A DNA stretch of 64,000 nt from Stereum hirsutum FP-91666 SS1 (taxonomy: Eukaryota > Basidiomycota > Agaricomycetes > Russulales > Stereaceae). Both the position numbers and the translations under genes were made by a program. Under the pieces are notes generated by a model that worked only from the letters and a program-made list of their open reading frames with translations, did not search any database and was not told the origin of the DNA. The stretch covers positions 543,224 to 607,223 of the forward strand of contig NW_006763143.1 of the NCBI RefSeq assembly GCF_000264905.1, written 5' to 3'. Positions 1 to 12,500 of this stretch are shown here, piece by piece (position 1 is the first letter of the stretch; each line of letters starts with the position of its first letter).

Positions 1-3000
1 GCTCGACGGCCCAATAGCTGTACATAGATGCACATCTCGGAATGGTCCAACTTGCTACGTGCATCTATGGAATGACCCGTGAGAGCGCTTTCATAGATAC
101 ACGTTGATGTGGTTTTCACTGGGGCATTGTACTCAAGAGGCTCAGAATGGCTCCCCTCAATATCTAACACACATTCTGGTTTGTAAAGAGATGAGCAGCA
201 GGAGCTCTGAGTGTGGTACAGCAGTACAGACCAGTGTTTGGCTGTTTTATGAACCTATATTAGGTTGGACAATTGTGCACCAAGCCCTCAAATTATCTAC
301 ATCATTGTACAAGCCTTCATAAATTTTTGCGGTATTTCTACTATTTTACTGAGGGAGTGTAGCCCCAAAAACAGTGGAGCTGGAACTCGGCAGAGCATTT
401 GTGTGGCCCGAGTGGCACGCGAAAGGGCACGCGTCGATTACGTAATCTGGGACCCCGAGAACCTGTGAAGGTCGAGGACGCAAGCCGAAGAGCGAATCCT
501 GAAATTAGACCTGATACACCAGGGCAACCGTAGCACCCACTTTATTTTGAGTTTGGAGTATGCATCGAGGCGGAGCGACGCAACCCGTCGAAGGTTGAGT
601 ACGAGTCTCTGCGGATCCTGCGCCGCTCGCCTCCCAAAAAGCTCACACCAACGGTAAATTAGGTGCGGAAAACACACACACAAGCACCCACGCACAAAGC
701 GCGCCGTATTCCCGGGACTTCATTTTCGAGCCTCTGGGATACCGGCGGCATCGCCGCTTCGGATCCTTAATTGAGTTTTGCGCATCGTGCCATCATCGTG
801 CGAGTTGTCCCCACTCACTCAAAGATACGTACGCGTTGGGAAAAATCCGAAGCGTCTATTATGCATCTGACGCTGATGCTCACGCGTACGGTTTCGCCGC
901 AGGCATTTTCGGGCCTGATGTGAGCATAACTGAAAGAAGGCGTTACAGCCTATAACAGCTGCTAGGGAAACACCATCCAATCCAAACACTAAACCCCATG
1001 GAGGTAGACTACTGTTCGGTGGCTACTTTAGACGACGCCATCAGGCCAGTGATGCGGCCACATCGCCTGAGGCCAACAGCTGAGGGAGTCGCGTTCCCCG
1101 TATACTCAATTGCCACTGCATACGTATGTATAGCTAGCTGTGCTATGCTGTACTTGTTCTTAATCGGAGAGCAAAGTAGCTCTGTACTTTGCTACTGTAG
1201 TAGTATTGCGCGCTGGGGACGGTGTCCGACGGTGATGACGGTGGCTTAGAGTCGTATTTGAGACACAGCTTCGCATACTCCATCTCGTAACTTGTGTTCT
1301 CGCGCTTCGCTCAGGGTGAACATTGCTACTTAACGGCGTCGAGGAAAGAGGTGATCCGAACCTGGCATGATTCATAAATGACCACCGACAAAGAAGCATG
1401 TATGCTCAGGCTTTCCGTCAGAATCTCTCACAACCATGAGCTTGAGTGGATCCGACATACATGTACGAGGATCAGACTTATGATGGAACCAAAAACAAAG
1501 TCCGACACAGTTCGCACAGTTGTTCTATCTGTCTATCTATGTTACCAAAAGGGCCGTGCTAGGTGCCCGTTTCATCATCTGACCTCATCTCGCAAAGTCC
1601 GCCTCTCCAGCGAGTTGCTGTGTAGCGAATCTGATGGGTCTTTTCGAGCGGCACACATCATATCTGCCATCCATAAAGTCCCTGCCCCACATCTCCATTA
1701 TGATTATGATCCATCCATCTCCGACCCAGTCATGCTACAAAGTACACAAACCCACGTACGCGAGATATAGATCCTGTTAGAGCTTCATCCCCGCCGATAT
1801 ATCACCCACGACCGTACTTCAGGTCAAAGCGTCTTGACAAAGTCGGGAGTCAATCGGACTACGCGTGTACGCCACAGGAGGGTGCCACACTAATGAAGAA
1901 TGTCGCGAACACGACGGCCTTCTTACAGGGTCAGCTTTACGACCGCTGGTGGAGAATGGAAGCTCTATAATGGGCCTGTGAGCGCGGTTCGGTCGAAGTT
2001 GCCTATATATGAGACGAAAAAGAAAGGGTGATAGTGCGGCCCGTTGTCGGGGAAATCTAAATCTTTAACCTGGATCGAGATCAAGGGCGCGTGGGTGAAA
2101 GGGACAAGGAGGCGAGGACTTCAAGTTGACGATGAGTATGCAGGGTCAAAGCGCGGCCAGAAGTTGTTTGTATAAATGTAACACGCACTTCGATCTGAGC
2201 AACAGAAATTGATGAGCGGACTTGAGAGGAGCAAAGGGAAGTCTAGAAGGCAGGGAGTTTGTGAACATGAAGGACTAGCGACGCCACTTCTCCCGTAAGA
2301 TATGTATCCGAGTCTTGTTTGAATCCAACACGGACACGCGGTCGCACAGGCACGAGCTCATCGTACAATTAGTGCAATCTACAGTGGCGCTGAAGAAAGC
2401 CGAAAAAGCGCTGCAGCGACGGGATCCGAACCCCCGATGATGCCCATACACGCGAAGTCGGCGTGAAAAGAATACAGTCCGGACATGGAAATGGACAAGA
2501 GCGTGATTCTAGTGGTGTGGTGTGATTGAGATCATGGATCTCTAATGGAGATATCTCGATGGTCAATGATCACTCCAGTTGACAGATTGTGGTGAGATAA
2601 CCTCGGTGGGGCAATGAGGTACACACGCAGGCATTCCGGGCCACAGCCATGATCACAAGTTGCCGGTCGCATGTCCTGATCGCCATACAGAGCCTGAGAC
2701 TGAGGCAGAGTCGGGAGCGCTTAGACCAGGAGCTGGTGGGATCTGATTCACGGGGGCTCATTGGAGATGGTACGAAGCGGCTGCGAGTGCAAGTGTGGAT
2801 GTGAGAGGATGATGCACAATATGAACCGTTTTGTCGTGTTCTTTCCGCCACTTCGGATCGGAGAGACGAAGGAGTCGGGAGGATTAGGAAGGTTCCGAAC
2901 TAAGAATAGTATGTATACTCACCGTTCGAAGCCCCTACACCTTGTCCTACGAGTCAGAGCCATGGGATCATAGCTGCGGATACGGATGCGCTTGCTGTCT

Positions 3001-5208
3001 TTGCCTCTACGGTCGAAGCTCAGCGTCCGTGAGACCCATGTGCAGGAGCTGATTGCATTGAAGATTGTCTCGCCAGATGCGGAGGTACTTGCATGAACAC
3101 GCATGTGTAGACTCGAGCGATGACCTGTGCGCAAACATGAGAAGTGCAAACGTGCCTATGATGCCACGACAATAATAAACGAACTGTAGATCCCAAGTGC
3201 TTCCGAAAACGTGTCACATCGCACTGGAAGTCTTCATGCCCTTTTCACACGAGGTTATCGATAGTACATCGAGACATCCAAGCAATTGCAGCGTGACGGA
3301 TTAGCCCAAGCAGAACGTTGCTCATACTTCATACCAACTAGGACCACGTTTAATCCGCAACTCTATCTCAAGCTGCCGCCTTGCGCTCCAGAACACAGGA
3401 ACACTCTTGTGGCAAGAGGCGGAGAGGGCCGCGAAACACAGGTCAGACGCTACCTAGCGCAATCACCGAACATCACCCCTTCAGGGTAGGCGCCACTTTG
3501 GAGTTTGAATCGGGATATGAATGGAGAGCGGAATGCGGGCTCTACAATAATCACGGCCTGTCAGTCATTTTGGTTAGACCAGGAGGCAGAGCCTCCGCGT
3601 CCAACTTTGGATCGTCAATTGCTATGGAAATCGAAAGAGACGTTTCGCGTAATGGACGCTGCGCAGGCGGCGAAACTCTAAGCGTCTGAGAGAAGGACAA
3701 AATGAAGGGAAATCATCATCGGGAGAGGCGGAAGCAGTACACACCTGTATCACCGGCAGGTGAAGATATATCAGATAAAACATAAGCAGGACACATCGAC
3801 GTTGCGTGATTTAGAGTTGATGAAGACGCGCGATTGACGAAGGATTCGATAAGTTTGAGTATGGGGATGTCGGCGAGAAACACGCTCCTTTAGACCAGTT
3901 TAGACATGAGAGTCGCTTTGCGAGGACGATCCGGATCCTTGGCCCTGCGCAGCGTTAGCCGAAGTTAGTTCAACGATGCCATGATTGAAACCCGACTGAG
4001 GGGCCGATTGATTTCGTCTTATCGCACGAGGCGACCTGAAGTGCGTCATAATCAGAATGGAATGGAAAGACAAGGCAAATCACAAAATGCGGACGAAGGG
4101 CAGCGAAGGGCCTCGCCAGAAACCGGCGGTAAGCTATCTGCATGAACGACAACAATAGATTTCATCAGCACAGCTGTACGAACATGTGCCCGTCAAACCT
4201 GACCATTTCAGCAAGATAGCTCTAATGAACCGTCACAGGACTAACCATACACTCCACCATGGTCGAGGAACAGGGGGTTATAAACGATCCTAAATATTTC
4301 CCCCACAAAAAGAGCCGAGATAGAGGTCGAGTGAGGCCTCATCAAAGCCGCGTCTCACGGAACGATGGAAAACGATGGAAGGCTGGAACCAGGAGGGCTC
4401 CACATCCCGCAAGGTCACCGTCGTGATTGAGATCGCGGACGATATTGCCGTAAAGCGCAGGACGAAGTTAAACGTGAGCCAGAAGCAGATGGCTGAGAAG
4501 ATGAATCTGAAGCAGGCGACTCCCATTTGGCACGCACGCACGCAGCCACAACTCAGGCTCTGACGGTCAGGACTCGACTTCCTCGGCTGCCGAGAGATGT
4601 ACGCATCCTCGAGCGGTCTTCCCAGCCTTGATTCTACTCCTGTTCTCAAACATTCGATATGTCACCGAGCCCTCCGTGGAGTTGCCGTATAATTCCACTT
4701 CTTCGAGTCTTGGCGAGGAATTTGCGATGTATGTAGGGGGACCAGGCTTGCAAAGTCTCGACTCGTGATTGGGTAAAAGTGCCCGGGACTCATGAACTTT
4801 CAGTAATTGTGCCTAACCGAATAGAACAACTGTTGTCAGCAAAGGAAGGAACGTCGCGGGAAAGAGCAAATTACGTTGACCCACACATGCCTTGAACGCT
4901 CCCATCTGTGTTCATCGGGAGAATCTCCGCATAAACCCAGTAAGTGCATAAGAGTGCCACGGGTCCGAAACTCATAGAAGACTGGCGAGAACGGTAACAA
5001 AGCTGGCCTTGAAAATGTCGTTCGTCATGAGGTGAAGGTTCCGAGGGTGAAGGTATCGCACGAATGAGTGGACGCCATGCAAGGCATAGTTAGTATGAAT
5101 GAAATAGAAGCTACAAGTATAGCGGCAAAGAACAAGTGAAAGCTGTTTCCGTGAATACCCGTTCAAACTCTACAATTTGGGACGATGACCCGGTGCGGCG
5201 GAACCTCG
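1..5208. other. No intact gene recognised; possible decayed exons
   Basis: No open frame here is long or shows a domain I recognise. A few short plus-strand stretches read like coding exons: about 2374-2425, about 2617-2768 (ending at a GTACG donor-like site), about 3025-3083 (also ending before GTACTT), and about 4426-4530 (Lys/Glu/Met-rich, coiled-coil-like). They are separated by stops and frame changes, so they look like remnants of a spliced gene. No tRNA or rRNA was seen. Confidence 0.4.
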
Positions 5209-6639
5209 TCACTTAATTTTGATGGCTTCTCCACCTTCCAGGCGTCGTTTTCTGGAGGGCATATTGTCGTCATCATCCACGCCGTTCCATGGGCGATCCC
5301 AGCCATAATGGGGAGGGTAAGGGCCGGGCGGTGGTAGCGAGTACGAGGGCTGATGGTGCATGTTGGCTGGGGCGTGTGATGGGAGATGTCGTGATCGATA
5401 CAGGGATAGCAGAGAGTTGATGAAGAACGTTAGGAACGCGAGGGACGAGACCGTGAAGAACTATAATCCAAGGCAATGAGTTAGGATCATGTGGCAGGAT
5501 GGGGAAGCCAACGCAAAGTATAAATACCATGGTCTTCCAGCTGATCGGTTCGAAAAACCCGTTGACGACCTCACCAATGAGTTCTGCACTCACTCTGGAG
5601 CGGCCAACCATCGTTGGGTCACGGCTCATGCAGGTTTCCCACATGCCACACTGGCGGATCATGGCAGGCACAGGGTTGTCGCCACAGAGATTTGCCTTGA
5701 ATTGCGAAGCGCAGTTAGAGATTTCCTGGACAGTTTCTAGGATAGATCAGGTTATATTGCGCTGTAAGGTGAGAAGAAGACGATATTTACCCATCGAATA
5801 TTCTGATACGCGGTATTGTACATCCCGTTGGATCGTAAGAATAAACTGCACGACGAGGTACAGGAACATGAGAAGCAGTGAGAGATTGAATAGAAACTGA
5901 ACATAGCTGTGGAAATGTCGATGAACCTCGGTTAATTAAGCAGAAGGAGTAAACGGACTGACCCAAGGAGAACATAAGGCAAATCCGGTTTCTCCACAGA
6001 AGGCGAAGGCATGTTCAAAGTGTAGTGATGTGAGAGTTTCTGTATCCTGGACTTTCGAGGGCTTGACCTTCTGTCGTTGTCATCATCGCTGTCCTCTGCG
6101 CTGTCACTATCCTCATCCGAGTCGCCCACCCGTCTGTCTTTCGCGACCCGCAGGGCCCGCTCCCTCTCCTTCCGCCTCGATTTAAACACCCGCTTCAACC
6201 CGCCTAGCGATACAGCCCGTTCCTCCTCCTGTGGTTCCTCTCGATTTGGAGGGCTTGGTTCTGCCATATCCACATCTTTGAGTTCTTGCTGGGGAAATGC
6301 CTTCGCGGGCGAGAAGTTCTGTGGCGGCGCCCACGCAGGCGAATGTGGTGTTTGTGGGAGCGGGGATTGGAAGAGAAAGGGCACATTTTGATTCCCGAAG
6401 GTTGGAAAAGATGGAGTAGTAGGGGTTAAATCGTTGTGCGACCCTGTGATTGAAGGTACGAAATGTGATTGAGGTTTATTCTGCCATCCAATGGTACGAA
6501 ATATCCTACGTTTCTGAGGTGTCTGTGGATCTTGCGACCCAGAAGCCCACACAGGTTTAATGCCAGAGTTTGGTCTAGATGTGAATTGGAAATCCATTGG
6601 AGCCTCTTTAGACCTCTCCGATCTGAGACGGTTGGCCAT
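5209..6639 (-). CDS. brl1: Brl1/Brr6-type nuclear envelope protein
   Basis: Four exons (6639-5963, 5906-5791, 5736-5528, 5460-5209) give 417 residues. Residues 1-225 are polar and disordered (Pro/Ser-rich, then a run of acidic and basic residues). A first membrane span lies at about 227-252. It is followed by a lumenal stretch with four conserved cysteines (NC, LC, QC, ETC), then the RDPTMVGRSRVSAE and EPISWKTM motifs, and a second span at about 335-355. This is the signature of the disulfide-bridge nucleocytoplasmic transport domain of Brr6/Brl1. In yeasts these proteins sit in the nuclear envelope and act in nuclear pore assembly and membrane lipid homeostasis. The tail is short, with a basic PSRKRRL patch. 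It is divergent from clpP. The family call is firm; Brl1 versus Brr6 is not separable here. Confidence 0.9.
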
Positions 6640-6936
6640 TGTGGGCAGCAGAAGACAGAGCGAGTAACAGCGCGTGAACCTGTTGAATGACCTAGCATAA
6701 GTATACTCTCAATGGTATGTTAGAAGCATTACCCAACGAACAGATAATTCCACAAAATAAGAATACGAAGAGATTACAGGACAAAGATCATTGAGGGGGA
6801 TATAGCGACTGAGAGGGAAAGCGTTCAAACCTGCGTCGTCTCGTGTTCGCGTCGGGATCAGTATCACGTGACCCTTCCACGACGCGTCAAGGAGCTTGTG
6901 TCGAGCGAAGGAGACACTTGTTTCCTCCTGCCTATC
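6640..6936. promoter_or_regulatory. Shared promoter of brl1 and clpP with a CACGTG box
   Basis: This 297 bp gap separates the divergent start codons. It contains TCACGTGACC (CACGTG at 6865-6870), a palindromic E-box of the kind bound by bHLH factors such as Cbf1 in fungi. The motif is seen directly; its use in either direction is inferred. Confidence 0.45.
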
Positions 6937-8370
6937 ATGTTTCGCTCACTAGCCACACGCAATCTCCCTACACGACTCGCTTCTCGCAATTGTAGAAGAC
7001 ATTTTTCTAACTTCAATGGATCACGACTGTCGCATCCTCTAGCTTCAGACTGGTCATCACCCAGCGCAAATGGTCTAGTCCCAATTGTCATCGAGCAAAC
7101 AGTTGGTACATCTCTTCTATAACCTTGGAATCCATGTATAACTCTGGAACAGGGAAGAGGCGAACGCTCGTACGATATTTTCTCCAGGCTCTTGCGAGAA
7201 CGAGTGATCATGCTCTATGGTCCAGTAAGCTGTGTCTTCGACATACGCCTCGCGCTGAGCTTACAAACAGCCGCTATGATCACCTCCAATAGATACGAGA
7301 TACAGATTCTGCTCTCACAGTTGCTCAATTGCTCTTTCTTGAAGCCGAAGAAACATCCAAACCTATTCACCTATACATCAACTCTCCGGGCGGCAGTGTA
7401 ACAGCCGGCTTAGCTATATACGACACAGTGCGCCACATCTCACAGTTTTACCGATTGGTGGCCCTTTGACTTACCACCACCATTCCTCCTTCGTTCATCT
7501 CTCATAGATGCAGGTTGGTCCTGCTTCTGTCCCGTCTTCGTTCTCCACGCATCATGTTTCGGCTCATCATGCTTCTTGGGCTGGAACAGTACGTCTCATC
7601 GCCGATCCACACGTACTGCGTGGGCCAAGCTAGCTCAATGGGTTCTCTTCTTCTCGCGGCAGGTATGTTACTCGTCTATCTATTCTCACCTCGTGCGCTT
7701 CATCTACCACCCTCTTTTGCCGTTTCTTCCGATCAATAGGTGAGAAAGGTAAACGGCACTGTCTACCCAACGCCAGTATTATGATCCACCGTGAGTTCTT
7801 CCGCGTTCATCAACAACCTCCGTTCAATTCACTCCAGCTACAATGCTGCGTATGAACTTAACAACATACCATTACTTTCTCAGAGCCTTCCGGTGGTGCC
7901 TCGGGACAAGCGACCGACATTGCTATCCACGCAAAAGAGATCCTGCGGATCCGGGAAGTTCTCACTGGAATTTATCAGAGGCACTGTGGCAAGCCTACAG
8001 AGAGTGCAGAACAGGGCTTTGAACGTTTCCGTATGCATTTGTCCCTTTTTTTCCCGGTCGAACTCACGGGTCTTACCATCTCCCACTCCTTCATCGTTCT
8101 ATAGGAACTGCATTGGAACGGGACTACTTCATGACAGGTTCGTCAACCACTCCCCTTGACTATCTCATCACTTCGCTTTGTTTTTTCCTCATGTGCTCAC
8201 GGTCTCGATGCTCGTTTCCCTCGATCTCAATCCTCCCGCGTCCCACCGTGTTTCTCTTTCTATACACTCGATCCAAACGACCCACAGCCCAAGAAGCCTT
8301 GGAGTTCGGAATCGTGGACGGAATCCTAGAGAAGAGGCCCAACCTCACCGGGAACGAAGGCTCCTCCTGA
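6937..8370 (+). CDS. clpP: Mitochondrial ATP-dependent Clp protease, proteolytic subunit
   Basis: Nine exons (6937-7101, 7153-7224, 7293-7427, 7508-7513, 7590-7662, 7740-7790, 7884-8030, 8105-8137, 8288-8370) give 254 residues. The first 45 or so residues are Arg/Ser-rich and lack acidic residues, as in a mitochondrial presequence. The core carries [20 protein letters not shown], then [19 protein letters not shown], then the serine motif [14 protein letters not shown] (nucleophile about S142), the histidine motif NASIMIHQPSGG (about H167) and the aspartate in ALERDYFMT (about D223). The catalytic triad is therefore complete. ClpP forms a double-heptamer chamber fed by ClpX in the matrix. The fourth exon is only 6 nt (Met-Gln) and joins IYDT to YVSSPIH exactly as in the family. 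Confidence 0.95.
7508..7513 (+). other. clpP: 6-nt microexon of clpP (Met-Gln)
   Basis: ATGCAG lies between an intron ending CTCATAG (7428-7507, 80 nt) and one starting GTTGGT and ending GGAACAG (7514-7589, 76 nt). Including it gives [15 protein letters not shown], the usual ClpP spacing. Skipping it keeps the frame but deletes two conserved residues. Confidence 0.85.
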
Positions 8371-9555
8371 CCTTGAGGCTATCTATGCCATTCAAGTTGT
8401 GGTCCGAGGCGAGACCATACCATAGTGCGGTTCTGTGCATGTAGAATAACAATGCGCTCATCCAAAACTCGATCATGATCAAGGGCTAGGCGTCGACGTC
8501 GTTCTCACAGTTCCACGATGGGTCGAGGGTGTAAGTGTTAATATTAGACGTGAATCGAGGTCATAGACAAGACTGCGTCGGAAAGACCAGAGGATGACTC
8601 ACTCCTTCTCCAGGGCAAGACTCATAATTTACACCGAGGCGAATGCACAGTTATTGGATGCCGCCGGCCGGTCTTTCAATGTCCGGCTCGCCTATGCGGT
8701 TGTGTTTCTCCCTTGTTCCAGTCAGAGGCAACTAGAGGCAAGACACTAGCTCTCCATTCCATGTCTTACATCGGGCTTCAAAATCCATCGAATGAACACA
8801 AAGTGCCCCGCCGGCCGGCGATCCAAGGCCTGAACATCTTCTGAATCGTTACACCGTCACAATGCAAAGGTGCGGATCATGGTGAATCGCCAGGATCCTG
8901 GAGGCTTGAAGGCCTGATCACTGGTCATGAATGAACATGCCCTCCGACTCCGAGAACTGGCGGATCGGTGTTGGCTAGATATTTTAGACAAGGCTAAATG
9001 TGATACATGAACAGCGTTCCCGTGGTAGGATCCACTGCAATGCAGACTCCGATATTATTTATGGTCGAGTATGCCCTTTGCGTACTCCACGGAGCGCTCA
9101 AAGGTCAAAGATTGTTGACGCCCTCGGCGCAGTAACGATATCATGAGCAAACATCATTCTTCCGAGACTGTGATCCATTATTCAACATGCAGGAGAAAAA
9201 CAAGAAAAGCAATACTAGGACGAGAACGAGAATCAGTATGTAGAAAGAACAACGAAAGCATGTACAATCCAAGAAACTCCGATGAGCATAATGACAGTGA
9301 AGCGCTCGATAACAGCAGCAAGCTCCATAAGTAGATACTACAATGTCAAACCAATGGCTGAATGCGATGTCCTATGTCCCATCCATGCACCCGTACATGG
9401 AACCCGAATGCGAATACACGAGAGCAGAGCGTGCGTGCGTGCGTCAGACCGTATGCAGAAAGCAGAAAGCAGTATGAGTGTATGCATGAGATGAAACGGT
9501 CTACGACATAGGCTGTACGATTTACAGTACCAGTGTCCAGCTGTACTGCCTCTTA
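8371..9555. other. Intergenic; nothing recognised
   Basis: This lies between the 3' ends of clpP (+) and the ADAM gene (-), which converge. I see no coding frame, RNA gene or repeat of note apart from a few GGCCGGCC-type palindromes near 8665 and 8810. Confidence 0.5.
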
Positions 9556-12500
9556 TTACCTCCCATTCCACAACGCCTCATCCACCCAATGCGACCGATT
9601 CCTTTGCAACACCGCCCTCCCACTCGTCCCACTCCCGCCAGATCCCCCTGATCCGGCCGACGACCTGGAGTGCCCTGAGCCAGATCGGTTGACCGTCGCT
9701 GACGGTGTCGGCGTGATGGACCGCATTGCGGGACCGCCCCTGTTTGATAGAGGCAGGCAGCGAGGAAACCGAAACACCCGGTGAACAAAAGGTTGTGTGT
9801 AGCCGTACGAGGAACAAATGCAGGTTTGAAGGGCGGAGCGGAGAGCGGGTGTCGGAGAGGCGAAAGGTTGAAGAGAGCCGGGTCATGCGTCATGCGTCAT
9901 TGTTGAACGTGCACCAAAGAACGGAACGAACGATCGTCAGAGTCATTCAGGGAAACAAGAGCAGCAGCGGAAGCGGAAGCAAAAATCAACAACAACGAAA
10001 CACCGCGGAGACGACGCAAAAAAGAAAACGACAACAAACTCGTGAAACGGAAAGCGAGAATAGACAAATCAAAAAGAAAAGAAAGAAAAGAAACTCACCC
10101 TAGCCCACGAGCAGCCTGCGCCTGAGGCCCTAGTCCCGCTCCACCCTGCGTTCTCATCTGTGGCAACGCAGACAACGACGCGCTCTCCGGTCCTCCCACC
10201 GCAATAACACGCGGACCCACCGGCCCACTCCTCATCGAGTTCTGACTATAGCTGCTCGCCCCGGAATCAGAACGATTGATCTGCTGGCCGGGTCTTGATC
10301 TAGAGGAACCAGAGCCTGTGCGAGATACGGCTGCGACGCCGCCTGCGCCTGCGACGTTCACGATACCGTCTACGGAGGGGAGACGACGGCCGGATTGGTT
10401 TGCGAGGCCGGGCGTGAGCGGGGCGCGAGCTATGCGCTTGGTGATGGCGCGGCGTTTGATGCCTACATATATGGAGGAGAAAAGGACGGGATGTTAGTGA
10501 GTGTGGGGGTGTGAGGAGGAGAGGGAGGGAGGGGGGACGCACAGAAGAAGATGGAGACGATGAGGAGGATGACGACGAGGCCGCCTACGACGGTCACTGG
10601 GATAGCGATTTGCAGATTCTGTTCGTACCACGACTTCATACCATCCACCAAATGTCAGCTATCAGATCTATAACACAGAAAATTTGGGAAATGGACGGAC
10701 CTCGACAGAAGCAACGACTCCTTTGGACTGACACGTCCCGTTGTAACACATGCCTCCATAGCCACAGGGCGAGCCATCGATGAGCATGGTGTCGAGAACG
10801 ACGCATTTCCCAGAGTTGCTGGGGTCTTGACAGGATACCTGGCAGGACTTGTCGTCTTGCTGTGGACAAGCATCCACTAGGTTCATCGACGAACCCAGGT
10901 TCTGGCATTGTTCTACATCAAAGGTCCACACATCAGCAAACCAAAACAGACACACCACAGACATTAAAAGGGCAGAGTTGAAGAAAGAGATACGCACGAC
11001 TGAGAGAAGTACACTGCCCACTCGCACAAGCCAAACCACTCCCACAGCTCGTCCCATCCTTGACCGTCACATCCGCCGGACAACTCGCCGAAGCCCCCGT
11101 ACACACCTCCGCCGTATCGCACGTCGCATTCAACGCAGCCCTACACACCTGTCCCTGCGGCGCAAACCCACACGTATCAGTACAGCACGCGCTGCTCCCC
11201 GGATCGCAGACAGATCCCGAGGTGAATTTACACGTTGACGCGTCGCAGCAGGTGGAGTTCACGCCTGATCCTGGGTCGCAGTCTTCACCTTCTTCGACGA
11301 TGCCGTTGCCGCACATTTGGAGGGAGAGAGTTACGAGGGAGGGGTTTGGGGAGACGAGACAGGTGTCGTTCAGTTTGCCGGCGGAAGTGGTTCCTTGGAT
11401 CATAGTACCTATATCGGATGGCGAACCCGTCAAGAGGAAGTAGGGGAAGGGGTGGGGGGAAGGACGTACAGATGTTGCCTATGGAACATTGGGAGAATTG
11501 CATCTCGCCTGTGGAAGCGGTAGGACTCATGATGAATTGCGAGCTCGAGTCGCATGTGCTCGTCGTGAGTGGACAGCAAGCACTAGTCTCGTTACATCCA
11601 CTAACGCACTACAACACAGTCTCGTCAGACGTTTTCCAATAACTAAAGACAGAAAGACAAAAGCCTTACATCGTGCTGATAAAATCATGAAGTTTATTAG
11701 TATTCTGAGCCTAACCGTGGTAGTAGGCTCGACGAAACAGACTCACGATAGCCCCAAAATTATGCCCAATCTCATGCGACACGACCTGCCACTCCGTCCT
11801 CCCCGCCGTCGACACCGCCGTCCCACTAACAATAGAATCGCCACTACCACTCGAGCTCGTCTGGCACAGCGTCGACAGCCACGCGATGCCCACCTCCGTA
11901 CCCGTCGGACAGCCGGACATGAGGTGCCAGAGACCGGTCCCGTCTTCACCCTTTTGGCCGCGCCATTGCGAGAAGAGGGAGAGGCGCGAGTTGAGGTCGA
12001 CTGTGTTGCAGTCGACGTTCCAGGGGACGGAAGCATTGGCGGTTGTGGGACAGCTGTATGGAATATGTTTGGAATGAGGTTGGTTGGATGGATAGTAGGG
12101 TTAAGAGAGGAACTTACGTTGAGTTTTGAATCTGAACTTCCAGGATACCGAGACTGATGTTGAACGTGCTCTGTGATTCCGTCAAGACCAGCACTTCAAA
12201 GCTTCTATGACAACGATGTGACCGACCTTGTATAGTGCACTTGCGGTGTTCCAATCCGTCAAGATCTGCTGAGTGGCGTTACTCTGCGAGCCATATGTGG
12301 CGGTGTACTCGCAGTCCGCTGCGACGCCCATGTAAATCTTGAGGGAAAAGGCATCTTAGGAATCGTGAACAGAGCCAGAAAACGTTACACATGCACGTAC
12401 GATCTTCTGCGACGTTGGACAGCCTGCGGTAGAACCGATGGTATTCGCAAAACTGATAGTAAATGGTCAATATCATGATAGGACGAACGAATACGGAAAC

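Noticed and set aside
2405..2480. tRNA-like T-arm (GTTCGGATC on the minus strand)
   Set aside because: The loop lacks the conserved A and I could not fold acceptor, D and anticodon arms.
10095..10097. TGA as the end of the ADAM protein
   Set aside because: It is part of a perfect GTGAGT donor, and the downstream exon continues in frame with matching Ser/Gly-rich tail sequence; kept only as an intron-retention alternative.
9726..10103. 125-codon Lys/Arg-rich plus frame
   Set aside because: Lies in the last ADAM intron and overlaps its final exon; composition is low complexity.
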